Assembly (NCBI GenBank): GCA_019915015.1
Contig: JAHBBC010000001.1
Coordinates: forward strand, 868,001-932,000
DNA: 64,000 nucleotides
Direction: 5' to 3'
From: Auriscalpium vulgare
Taxonomy: Eukaryota; Basidiomycota; Agaricomycetes; Russulales; Auriscalpiaceae
Shown here: positions 32,610 through 43,600 of the stretch, piece by piece
Layout of the letters: every line of letters starts with the position of its first letter
Numbering within the stretch: position 1 is the first letter of the stretch
Notes under the pieces: generated by a model
What the model was told of the DNA's origin: nothing
Database searches by the model: none
The model's input: the letters and a program-made list of their open reading frames with translations, nothing else
Made by a program: the position numbers and the translations under genes

Positions 32610-33450
32610 TAATCGTTTCTTTCTTCAACCAAGTCAGGCCAAAACGTGAACACATTATAAGTCGCTTTAGGAAATAGATCCCACGGTCAAGTCGCGTCAT
32701 TCCAACTGCCTTTTTCAGTAATTCTTAGCTAAGCAGGTCCTGCCGCACCTTGCAGGATCCTCACACTTCAACTATAGCACTAGCATGGTTCTCATGACGA
32801 GTACTCTTCATTATGATTCCTCCTAATCATTTATTTCCTTCATCAGTCAGGCAAAATGCATGCATTAGAAAGATTGCTCTAGGAGATATGTCCCAAAGCT
32901 TGGACTAAAGTCAAGTCGTGTCATCCCACCTGCCTAATTCTGTAATTCTTAGCTAAGTAGCTACTGCCTGCCCTGTGATTTACACACCTTTGCACTGCAA
33001 AAGACACTCGTGTCTGCGAGTATTTTGCATTTTCCAAGCTAATTAGCATTGATATACACATGATACCAATTGTTCTCAAGTCAGAAGAGAAGGCCTTCTA
33101 ACTTCCCTTTTTGGTAACATGTTCCCACGGGGTGACAATGGTGAGGTTGGCAATTGGGAGGGCTCTAGTTGCTAACTACCATGCATTATATATACCAGAA
33201 GTGTTGAAAGGATGTTGATCATGTGAATAGCCAATAATATAATTCCTCAACAAGCGTGGGAAAATGACGCAGTTGAATCAGGCAGACTGGGATTTTTGCC
33301 GGTCAATGAGTCATTGCTTACTAATCCCGGGGATAAAGTACCCGGTTACCCGGCAATTGAGCAATTTTTAGCTAAGTAGCTCCTGCCCAATGCTTTTCAA
33401 CACCTTCTCACTTCCAAAGACACTCATGTCTGCAAGTATTTTGTGTTTTG
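32610..33450. repeat. Subterminal repeat units of HLE-2
   Basis: Three diverged units carry TAATTCTTAGCTAAG or TTTTTAGCTAAG plus CTGCC (near 32717, 32940 and 33360). The first 150 bp match HLE-1 closely. CTCGTGTCTGCGAG-type blocks follow near 33007 and 33423. Confidence 0.6.
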
Positions 33451-33550
33451 CAAGCTAACCAGCAACAATATGAACATGATTTCAATTGTTCTCGAGTCAG
33501 CAAACAATACTGCACAGTTTCCATTTTAGGTAAAACTTTCCCACGGGTAG

Positions 33551-33622
33551 GCCAAACACGCACCATGACGCATCAACCGGCACTTTCGACTGTGTGCATA
33601 TTTAAACGCGTCATGGTGCACA
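33551..33622. repeat. Hairpin in HLE-2, counterpart of the HLE-1 hairpin
   Basis: The arms GCACCATGACGC and GCGTCATGGTGC are perfect complements, followed by ACCCGGCTACTACAATACC exactly as in HLE-1. Only the CATGACG core of the arm is shared between the two elements. Confidence 0.65.
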
Positions 33623-33671
33623 AACCCGGCTACTACAATACCCGGGCTGAATATTTATATTAATAAAAAGT

Positions 33672-33752
33672 CGCACAGAGGGGGAATTGAACCTACAACC
33701 TCTTGGCTTTATATATCAACCAATAGTATTCACCACTACACTACAAGGCCAT
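33672..33752 (-). tRNA. tRNA-like sequence in HLE-2
   Basis: The minus strand has TAGTGTAGTGG (box A) and GGTTCAATTCC (box B), with the same downstream sequence as in HLE-1 (4884-4964). Poor cloverleaf; probably a mobile-element promoter or SINE-type sequence rather than a tRNA gene. Confidence 0.4.
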
Positions 33753-35909
33753 TTAGCTTTCACCGGACTTCAGGCCCTAAAACCAGCAGCGGGAATTCGT
33801 AGGATAGAGTGTATATCTGTATATATCAGATGAATATCAGCCGGGTCCCCAAATGTCCTCTCCCTTCCCGCGAATGTCCTGCGTACGGTGCACATGACCT
33901 GTCGCGTCGCTCAGATCCGGCCACTTCGATGACGTGTGCTCGTGCAGGGTCCCCAACATCTGCATCTCTCAGGCGTATTTTGGCTGCATTCGGCAAGGTA
34001 AAAATCACATGCGGGAGTGCGCGGAGCAAATTCTGTGAAGTCGTGCGCTGGCACGTTCACTCCCGACCACCACCACTGAGCTCTGCCCTCCATCCGCTGG
34101 TACTAGTGACTTGAGGCTGACGCGGCCCTGCTGAGCTTCTCTGGCTCTTTGGCTGTGCTTTGATCTGGCGCTGGGTGCTGACTTTGCTTGGATGCGTGGC
34201 GCCGGTTCACGGGGGATAGACAAGCAGGGCTCGAATTCAGGTGCGTAGCGACCGTCCTCTGTGACAGTGACTCAACTCTGCTGTGACAGTGGCGACAACG
34301 CCGACGCGCAGCTCCTCCTCCCGGACCACGACAACGACGCACGACGAACGCCGCAAGCAACAGTGCATGACGTCCGAGCTTGGCATGGTGCGCCAATGTC
34401 TCATTTCTCAGGTGCCGTTAGCTCACTCGCGATTCCAATACACCGACAACGACCTCAGCACCAATGCGCTCTGGACACCAGAGTACGTCGCTGCGCATCG
34501 TCTGCATAATGCATCGACTGACCGGCGCAGCTCACAGTCGATTTCTGCGCAGCAGAGGTGTGCGTGGCCTACGCGCTCTCCCCCGAGTCACCCTCGGATG
34601 ACAGAAGCAGAGACGGCGACAAAACGCTGCTGCGCGACGCGACGCACCGCATACTCGCGCGGCAGCAAGGGTGCGCATTCAGCGAGGCACGGCGGGTACG
34701 GCAGAGGCGTTCTGGCGCTGCGCCATCGACGTGCCATCCTACTCCACTCGCGCTCAGCAAACAACCATACCTCGCCTTCTCCTCGGACGCGCCGGCTTCG
34801 ATGGGAAGAATGAATGGGATGGGAGAAAAAGATGCGTACCCATTGCTCGTGCCCTTTCTGATCTCAGATAGTAATGCCATTGTGACAGCGAAGACAACGA
34901 CAACGACACGTCTCTGCTCCCGGGCCGACTGCACATCCCCCGCAACAAGATTCCTCCTGTCGCAACCACGCACGCTGGACCCGCTTCGTCATCGACAAGA
35001 CACGCATCGGGGTGCGCAGCATTGCAATAGGAACATCGGCGCTCGCACATCGTGTACCCGACCGCTTTCGGCGCTCTCGCAGTCATGCGAGGGCACAAGG
35101 CGCAGCAAAGGCACGTAAGTAGAATGCGGGCCATCGATGCGCGCACGCTGACAAGGTACGCATCTTGGCTTGTGTGCGGCCATCTTACTCACTGTTGGCC
35201 AGTACTCACCGCAACGGTGCCGACGAAGACTGTGCGGACACCTCACCGGGACAACAATTCCGCTAAATGAGGACGCGCGCGCGGCTACAGCACCGACAGT
35301 ATCACTTCCGAAGAGGGCGACGGCAATAGCGACGATGGCGCGGACGACATGCGCGCAATTACGAGGCCATGGACGACGCTACCGACTCAGAGAACGGGTG
35401 CGCGAGCGGGGTTCGTCAAGACCGAGCGCAGAAAGCGCACATGTGGGCTGTAGATACGCAATTCTCCGTTATGTTCTGGTTCCATCTCGTCGTATACGCG
35501 TCACTGTACTGCCCCGGAATGCCTGTTAATAATTTCAGCAATATATCGATTTTTTACGAATATCTGGAGCTATTCCGAGCCGCGGGGGAGGAGGAGCAGG
35601 GGCCGCCGGGCGGCACCGGCCCTTGCCGAGCCCGATATATGCATCTGATGTACTTAAGAAGGTCAGACATTCCGAAGAATGTCTGGAACATGTCAGATGC
35701 TGATGTACGTCGTATATACTTGGGATGTATGCCATATCTTACGAACATCCGAAGCTGACATTAGACCCCAAAGTCCGGTGTTTATAGGATATGTGCAGTA
35801 GTTGTTGACCTTCTATCTTCTCCTGCCCTACAAGACAGTTTGCTCTTTGCATCAATTTCTTTCCCCTTCTTTGGTACTTTGGGACAATATATATATATAT
35901 AAAGCTACA
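33753..35909. other. HLE-2 interior, no gene defined
   Basis: About 2.1 kb. Short open frames overlap on both strands and show no domain. A GC-rich island occurs at 35580-35625, and a strong nested hairpin at 35641-35700. The pyrimidine-rich stretch near 35820-35880 resembles the HLE-1 backbone near 5015-5070. Confidence 0.45.
35641..35700. repeat. Nested double hairpin
   Basis: The outer arms GCATCTGA/TCAGATGC enclose the inner arms CAGACATTC/GAATGTCTG with the 4-base loop CGAA. Both stems are perfect. Confidence 0.7.
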
Positions 35910-36117
35910 ATGATTGTGATTTGAAAAATGGAGGAGAATCACTGAAAAAAAAAGAGTTCAGAGGTCCTCGACCTGTGGGCTCCGGCGCCACCAGGTGCCG
36001 TGGCTTCGCTCTTGACTCCAACGCTTACACATCGCCGCTGCTTCCCACAACATGTGGCGCGTCGTCGCTGCTTCCCACAACATGTGGCGCGTCGTCGCTG
36101 TTGTGCTGACGTGCCAC

Positions 36118-36413
36118 GCGACATCGACAACGTGTATCTCAGCTTCTACTGCGCCTGTGGAGGCGGTTCTGGGCTCAATCGAGATATCCTATCATGACTG
36201 ATTCACATATACATGCAATTCTATGGTGCTACTGTGGATAGAAATTACATACATGTGAAAATGAAATATAACTCTTTTGCCATGAAATACAGCATCAGAT
36301 AAAACTCTTGGGCATCATAGAAATACATGACATCCAAGCCCTCGATTGAGCCCGGAACCGCCTCCATAGGCGTAGTGGAAGCCAAGACACACATTGTCGA
36401 CGTCGTGTGGTGC
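36118..36413. repeat. Inverted pair of a protein-like 80-bp segment
   Basis: 36118-36193 (plus) reads DIDNVYLSFYCACGGGSGLN and 36333-36413 (minus) reads DVDNVCLGFHYAYGGGSGLN. Both are open and differ partly at synonymous positions. The spacer of about 140 bp is AT-rich. It could be a captured exon copied in inverted orientation. Confidence 0.4.
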
Positions 36414-36429
36414 GTCAGCACAATGGTGA

Positions 36430-37080
36430 CGACGCTGATACACCTTGCTCCATGCTGCGAGGCAATCATTACAGAATTTTCACACTTTCATCAAGTCGAC
36501 AGACACACAATTCCGAAGATCGCAGCATCGCACAGCAGTGCTCCGACCACCCGATTAGTTCTTCCGACTGCTCGCAAGATTGGACTCTTGCAGAGCAGTC
36601 ACGCAATCGGAATCATACCTTGGACACCATACTCGCGCCAGCAACACCGTTGCACACAGCACACGCAGTCATCCAACCACTTGCTCATTGTTCCAACTGC
36701 CGCCACACGACCTCAAGCATAGCATCTCCCACAGCTGTCATAACGCACCGGAATTCCATCAGACATTTTGATTCTTGGGATCGTTGTTTCAGCACGTGCG
36801 CCACATCTCTCCGACGTCTCTGCGACTTCCGAGTACCCCCACAGTTGCGCCATTGTCCTCCAACCATTGTCCAGCTCAGTGCTCAAGTTCGCGCTACATA
36901 TATTCGATCCCGATTGTTCTGCGGTCGGACCAGCCCTCCGATTATCCCTCCACCGCTCTGACCATTGCACACGCAATACCAGAGCATTCTTCCGACCGTT
37001 TGACGAGTCGCAAAATCGCAACACTTACCTGCAGCCCCCTCACACATCGGAGTGTATTCTACCACTCGCCAGCCACACCT
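36430..37080 (+). repeat. Direct repeat of the HLE-2 right backbone
   Basis: It aligns with 38570-39230 (shared: TCAAGTCGACAG, CACCTTGGACA, ACATCTCCCACAGCTGTCA and CACCATTGTCC-type blocks) at an estimated 65-75% identity. It indicates an old duplication or the remains of another HLE copy. Confidence 0.5.
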
Positions 37081-38284
37081 CCATTGTCTCCTTTTCTAGT
37101 CGTAATGTCTTGTTCGACTCTGTAGGATGTCTCTCCCGCACTCCTTGATAGCGCAGATTGTTTTTCATGTGCTTGCACTGTCCTCCTGATAAGCGCTGAT
37201 CACTTGCTCTACATTGTTCTATACAGCCTCTTGACTCTCCTCCATTGTCTGTACCATGTGCAACTTGCACACCATCGTTTGCTTTTGTTCCGACCATTTT
37301 CCTTTATTCCGACTTCATTCTTGATCGGACTTGTACTGCAGCAGTTGAAACATATAAATAGCGGTCGCATCCATACTGCAATACAGATTCGGTTCCCCCC
37401 CATGGTTCAGATCTCATTTGGAGCACAGCATCTCCGTCTCTATTGTATAGTTAGCTCGAGGCAAGCTCTGTCACCTTTGCCTTTGCCTTTGTCTTCGTCG
37501 TCGTCTCACGCACTCAGCTCATTGTTCTCCTCCCTCTCATCTTATTCCATCATCATTGCATCCGCTGTTGCCCTCGCACTTCATCGCTCCGAGTGTCTTG
37601 TGACATCGGAGATCACAATTGTGTTCCGCTCGTCCCGCAGCGATCGCAACATGAATTGGTGTACTTGCACCACTCATCCCTATCTTCCGCCCATCGCCCC
37701 CGCTCCTCTAACCATCCACACGGTTCTGTGTCATTGCCTGCATGACTCATCGTTGCTCCTACCGTCTTGGGACATGAGAGATCCCAGCCTCGCTTCCATT
37801 TGTCCTGTCGCGGTTGCACCCTCGATCACACTTACTCCCACCACTCGATCCGACATTCCGACCTGTGCCTCTACTCATCCGACCGTTCGCATGATCGCAA
37901 CAGTTCAGCGTTGTTGCCCGCACCCCTCGTTGTTGTTTCGATCACCTCGCAACGCCGTCGCGCATCACGCATTAGAGCCACACTCTGCACACCTTTGTCG
38001 ACGGTTGTACGCACCGCGTCCAGTTTCTCACAGTCACTCGCACCATGTGTCCTCACCTCTGGACCCTCGTCGGCACAGTTCTCCGACCGTTTGTGCACTC
38101 TGATCCACCTTTCCGACCGCACACACCTCCTGCGCACCACGTCGGAGACACGCATCCGATCATCTTCGGGACCCTGACACCCACTTGCACACACACATCA
38201 TCACGGTACCCTCCTCAGCGCTCTAGGTATCTGGTATCACACACATTTACCACCCTACTACCTGTGGGTGCCCATCAACACGTC
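37081..38284. other. Pyrimidine-rich interior of the nested element
   Basis: C/T-rich on the plus strand with open frames in several phases but no domain or splice pattern that I trust. The long plus-strand frame at 37204-38103 lacks any recognisable feature and is likely due to composition. Confidence 0.4.
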
Positions 38285-39374
38285 ACATGTTGTGGGAAGC
38301 AGCAGCGAGAGTGCGGCGGCTATATGTAAGTGTCAGAGTCAAGAGCGGAGCCGCGGCACCCGGTGGCGCCACAGCCAACGGGTCGAGGACCTTTGAACTC
38401 TTTTTGTTCAGTGATTCTCATCCATTTTGCAAATCACAATAATGCAAACACAATATATAGAGTTGAGAAAACATAGCCAATACATCTCTACCATCTGTGT
38501 CCAGATCATCTTAATGGTTACAAGTGCTCACTCTTTGTAGGATATCATATATATAATACATGATAGGGCTAAGCAATAGGTTGATACGCCTTGTTACATG
38601 CTGCCAGGTGATCATTGGGGAATTTTTGCCCTTTTGTCAAGTCGACAGCCACGTAATAATTTCGGAAATTGAGGTGTTTCACAGCAACAGCAGCGTTCAG
38701 ACCATTCAAGTAGTCTTTCCGAATGTTTGCAAGGTAGGAGCCAGAGTTCTCACCATTGCAGTCTTGCAAAACATTTCATGATCAAAAGTGCACCTTGGAC
38801 AGCACCCTTGAACCATCAACCCAGTGGCACGACCTGCACATAGTTGTCCAACCTGCTCTCATCATTCCAATGGCCACCACGCAACCTCAAGCACAACATC
38901 TCCCACAGCTGTCACAACTCGTCAGAATGCCATCAGACATGTTTACTGTTGAGATTGTCATCAGAATGTGTGCACAATGCCACTCCAGTTACTGTGACAT
39001 CTGTATTCCTCTGCAGTCGCACCATTGTCCACCTCAGTTCTTGTACTCGCACTGCATCATTCTGATCCTGATTGTTTTGTATTTTCATTAGCGTCCCGAT
39101 TATTGTCTCAGGAATCTGACCACCATTCCGGAGCATTCTTACCGGAAGAATGATCACAATGTCACAACATTGCAACACTCACCTCCGACCACCTTGTGCA
39201 TCGGAGCATGCAGGACGTTGAGCTACCACCCAATGATAGAGACAATCCCCAAGCCTAAACTGTCAGCAATTTTGCTTGGGTATATTTAATGGCCAAGCCC
39301 CTCTCCCCCCTGCCCCCTAAATGATTAAGAGTAATTGTACTGCCATGCTTGCGCTGGCCATTTCCCACCAAGTG

Positions 39375-40329
39375 AGGGAGTGCCCCTCAGCTCGTACTCT
39401 CCTGCCTCTAGCACGTCGGCCATGGGGTACGGTGTTTCTTTATCGTGGTCCGGCAATTTGATCTGCAGTCTCGTCGCCACCCTGTTCATGAGGCTGTCCT
39501 GGAAAGCGCGAAGGAACGCGATATCGCGCTCACGGGTCGAGATCCTGCTTTTCTTAACCAGGAAGTCGGTGATCGCGAAGAACTGCCGATAGAATTCGCT
39601 GAGCTCGCCGCCGGACGCAATGCCCAGACGGTACCGACTGCCTACGAGCGCGTCCATGTCCGCGATGGTATACTTGCGGTCCTCATCGGCTCCCGGGTAC
39701 AGTTTAACAATGGCGTCCTGAAAGTCTTGGTAGGTCTTGGTGGGATCCTTAAACTCCGGCCTCGCTTCCCACTCCTCAGCCGTCGCGACGTCTAGGTAAC
39801 GCACTGCATGGCCCTTCTTCGCCGTATCATCCGCTAGTTGAGCCCGGGCAAAGAGATGGTTCAGCTCGTCGAAGTAACGCGGTAACTCGCGGGCCTTCTG
39901 ATTGAAAGACGGTGCGTTGCGGTCCCCGCGGGTAGGCATTGCGACTGGCGCGACGTTGGGCTGAGGCGGTATTGCCTGTTGTCCGCCGCCTCCCCCTCCT
40001 CCACCGCCTCCGCCTCCGCCGCCGCCTCCTCCACCCGTTCCTGTTCCTTGTTGCTGTGTACTCATTCCTGACTGTGTTGGCGACTTTGGGTTGCTGGGGT
40101 TCGAACGGCTTGATGGAGCTTCTTGGGGATTGTTGCTAGCTTCCGCGACGTTTCGCGAAGTCCTATCTTGTAAGGAAACGGCCCGTCCCCATCCCGGACT
40201 GACCCGTTCGTTCCTCGAGCATTCCCCTTCCGGATCATGCCGTGTGTGATGGTCGCTATCGCCACCATCAGAATTCAGAAGCAAACCTTCTAGTCCCTCG
40301 ATCGTGACGCGATCCCCTCCTGTGATCAG
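39375..40329 (-). pseudogene. gag: Gypsy-1 Gag, middle part (capsid core)
   Basis: A minus-strand frame bounded by the copia element (40329) and HLE-2 (39375). It includes a basic and acidic leader, a run of about 20 or more glycines encoded by GGN repeats (39990-40040), and the capsid core with FNQKARELPRYFDELNHLF, YLDVATAEEWE and ISTRERDIAFLRAF. It continues in frame from 44941-45179 through the 5-bp copia duplication and on into 30764-32595 when HLE-2 is removed. As it stands, the frame runs into the HLE-2 tail (AWQYNYS) and stops at 39325. Confidence 0.8.
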
Positions 40330-40527
40330 TGTTGTAGTTAGTGGGAGAAGCCACTCGGCGACTCCCGAACATACTAGATTAGATTACTAAGTACAGTAGA
40401 TAAGCGAATTCCTAGTCATAGGAATATTCCAGTAGTCTTGTACTTAGGTATAAAGGCTCGCGTTCAGGAGCCGGAATAAATCAATCTTATTCTCTATTTT
40501 ACTCGCTCTCTACTTGTTTATTCTACA
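40330..40527 (+). repeat. 5' LTR of the copia element
   Basis: TGTTGTAGTTAG to TTCTACA. TATAAA lies near 40451 and AATAAA near 40476, consistent with a short U3-R-U5. Confidence 0.92.
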
Positions 40528-40542
40528 GGTTATGGGCCCTGC
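40528..40542 (+). promoter_or_regulatory. Primer-binding site of the copia element (half-tRNA type)
   Basis: GGTTATGGGCCCTGC directly follows the 5' LTR. It is complementary to the anticodon arm of initiator methionine tRNA (GCAGGGCCCATAACC), not to a tRNA 3' end. Priming by a cleaved initiator tRNA is known for Drosophila copia. Confidence 0.65.
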
Positions 40543-40608
40543 CCTTAACTGATCACATACAGTCACTATCTACCAGCCCTATCTATCACCCCCGAAATCT
40601 TCCCACCC

Positions 40609-43600
40609 ATGTCAGACAACACGTACGGCAGCGGCACGTACAACACAGTCCGGATCGATGCCTTGCGGGGCACCGAGAATTACGCTGTATGGCGTATGAA
40701 GATCGAAGATCTACTTACCAATGCGGACCTGTGGGATTATGTCGACGGGACGGCGAAGAAACCTGCCGCGGCAGCGACAGGAGCGGATGCCAAAGTGCAA
40801 GAAGCCGCTGACGAGAAGATCAGGGTCTGGACAAAGAAGAGTCGACAGGCGCTGTCGGCAATTCGGCTGCGGGTCGCAGACCCGCTGCTGGTATACGTTC
40901 GGGACGAGAAAGAAGCCGCCGCCGCGTGGAGCATACTCGAGGAGTTGTACCAGCCGAAAGGAACGCTGGGGCTCGTACTCGCGAGGCGAAATTTCTTCAG
41001 AGCCGAATGCGCGGAAGGCGCAGACGTCGAGGAGCACATCAGGAAGATGCGCGGACTGCAGAGCGATCTGCACTCACTGGGACATCAGATCTCAGACGAA
41101 GATTTCGGCATGGCGTTGCTGACGTCGTTGCCAGAGTCTTGGGACCCTTACATACGGTCAATAGATCGCACAGCCCTCGGGAAATCCGGCACAGTCATAT
41201 CTCGTATTCTCGAAGAAACCAAGCGCCAAAAGGAGAAAGCCGAGAAGCCATCATCTGACACGGCGCTTGCGGCCTACAAAGGAAAGAAGAAGTTCGACAC
41301 ACGCAATATTACATGCTACGCGTGCGGGAAAAAAGGGCACATGAAAGCAGACTGCCGCTCGAGCAAACGTGACAACGGGACGGGCAGGCAGAACGGCGGA
41401 GGGGGGAACACAGCGCAGGCAAACACGGCGCAGGAAGCGCCGAAGAAAGAAGAATACGCCTTCGCATCAGAGAACTCGCTTACCAATCGCGCCGGACCGC
41501 CGCTCTGGCTCGCCGACTCGGCAGCCACGTCACACATCGTGCGAGAGCGCTCGCATTTTTCCTCTTACAGAGATACGCCCGGGGACATTGTTCGGGGCGT
41601 AGGGAATCACTCCATCGCGGCCCTTGGCCGCGGTGACGTGCCAGTCACTTTTCAAGTTGAAGGAAAGTCAGTGCAGGGCGTCTTGCGGGACGCGATACAC
41701 GCACCACTCGCTGTAGCAAACCTGGTCTCGATCCCACGCATCACCGAAAACAGTATGCAGGTGACGTTCGAAAACGATTACCTAATGATCCGAACGCGCG
41801 CGGGAACGAATATCGCTAAAGGGAGAAAAGTCGGTCGTATGTACATCATGGACCTGAAGCCCGGCTCGGGCGCTTTTCCCGAAATGGCGCTGGTATCCGG
41901 CAATGCCCGAAGTTGGGACTCCTGGCACAGAATCTTCGGCCACCTCAATATGGGTTCGATAAAAATGCTAAAATCGAAAAATATGGTGGAGGGGATGAAT
42001 GTCGACGAAGGGAGCGCGCCGGAAGAGCAATGCACAGCGTGCATCCAGGCTAAACAGCATGTCACACCATTTCCAAAAGAATCTGATACGAAGATCGCGG
42101 AGATCGGTGACCTCACCGTTTCAGACTTATGGGGACCGGCCCGAACGCGCGGAATCCGAGGCGAATTCTATTACGTGTCATTCACAGACGGAAAGTCGCG
42201 CCGCTCGATGGTTCATTTTCTCAAAGGGAAAACTGGCGTACTCGAAAAGCTGAAGTACTACAAGAGCTACATCGAGACGCAGGCGGGACGCAAGATGAAG
42301 CGTTTTCGCATCGACAATGGGCGCGAGTATCTCAACGAGGGAATTTTGAAATTCCTCTTAGAGAACGGCATCAAATTGGAACTCACGGCACCCCACTCTT
42401 CCGCACAGAATGGAATTGCGGAACGACTCAACCGAACGTTGGTTGAGCACGCGCGCGCAATGCTATTGGCGCACGATTTACCCAAGTACCTATGGCCCGA
42501 AGCAGTAGCCTACGCAACGTACCTGAAAAACCGGTCTCCCACGCGCGCCTTACCCGATGGGAAAACACCCGATGAGATCTTCTGGGGGAAGAAACCGGAC
42601 GTATCGTTGTTACGAGAATTCGGCACGCGTTGCTGGGTACTGCAGCAGGATGGGCAGCAAGGAAAATTGGAATCAAAGTCGCGCGACATGTTATTTGTCG
42701 GCCTCTCGGACAATTCGCGTGCCTGGAGGTACTACAACCCACAAACCCGGCAAGTTCAAACTTCAAGAAATATTATATTTGAAGAAGAAAAAACTATCAC
42801 TATGGGCACTGGGGAAGAACACATACTCGAGGCCCCTGCGCGGCTCGAGGGGGAGAAAGACGCAGAGGCAGGAAAAAGCGAGCCGACTGCGGGGCAAGGG
42901 GGAGAAAGGGGAAAAACGGCGCCGCCGGCCGAAGCGCCCAAAGCGCCGACACCTTCGAAATTTCCGACGCCCCGAGCACCGAGCACGCGGATCGCGCAAC
43001 ACGCACCAACTAACTTTCGCCTGCTGAATAATCCAGCAGCACGCGGACCACGCGAATGGAAACATCACGTACCCACGGACCAGGCGCCCGTTGCAGTTGA
43101 CAAAGCCGCAGAGGAAGAAGAGGACGAGCACGAGGAATATGTGCTCATGACGGGATCACTAGTAAACGACGATCCCGTGGATATCAAAGAAGCAATGACG
43201 CGGCCTGATTGGCCAAAATGGAAAGAAGCGATCGAACGGGAACTCGGACAGCTGGAAAAGCTAGGCACTTACGTCAAAGTCGAGCTTCCTGCAGATCGCG
43301 ATCCAGTTGGCTGCAAATGGGTGCTACGTACGAAACGCGACACGGATGGCAACATAATAAAATACAAAGCACGTCTGGTCGCACAGGGGTTCTCACAGAT
43401 ACCGGGAATCGATTTCTTCGAAACATATTCCCCTGTGGTACGACTGGAGACTTTGCGAATGCTATTCGCGATCGGCGCCAAATATGATCTCGAGATTCAC
43501 GTTGTTGACGTCGTCGGCGCTTATCTAAACGGCGAGCTCAAAGAAGAAATCTATATGAAACAGCCGCCGGGATACGACGACGGGACGGGACGAGTACTGC

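Larger units (their letters stand above)
35910..38442. mobile_element. 2.5-kb inverted-repeat element nested in HLE-2
   Basis: Inverted ends of about 160-190 bp (35910-36100 and 38285-38442) share TTGTGATTTG, GAGAATCACTGA, GGTCCTCGACC, GGCGCCACC and the block CTGCTTCCCACAACATG. That last block is in two tandem 30-bp copies on the left. No certain target duplication; ACAATATA occurs near both sides but not directly at the ends. The interior has no transposase. It contains a fold-back gene-like pair (36118-36413) and a copy of the HLE-2 backbone (36430-37080), so it has a history of rearrangement. Confidence 0.45.
32596..39374. mobile_element. HLE-2: TSD-less Helitron-like element inserted in gypsy-1 gag
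   Basis: It has the same ends as HLE-1: TTTACGATTACTCTTAATCG on the left, an inverted copy at 39320-39338 and the tail ending CCCACCAAGTG. Removing 32596-39374 rejoins gypsy-1 gag in frame with no target duplication. Left part: subterminal repeats (32610-33450), a hairpin and a tRNA-like sequence. Middle: AT- to medium-GC sequence and a 2.5-kb nested inverted-repeat element (35910-38442). Right: a backbone block that also occurs inside the nested part. No Rep/helicase or other protein is recognisable. It must be younger than the gypsy-1 insertion, whose LTRs are almost identical. Confidence 0.6.

Noticed and set aside
37204..38103. 299-codon plus-strand ORF inside HLE-2
   Set aside because: Ser/His/Leu-rich product of pyrimidine-rich DNA with no domain and no support from any related copy.
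39966..40040. GGN repeat run as a possible CRISPR or satellite
   Set aside because: It encodes the polyglycine stretch of gypsy-1 Gag and has no spacer structure.
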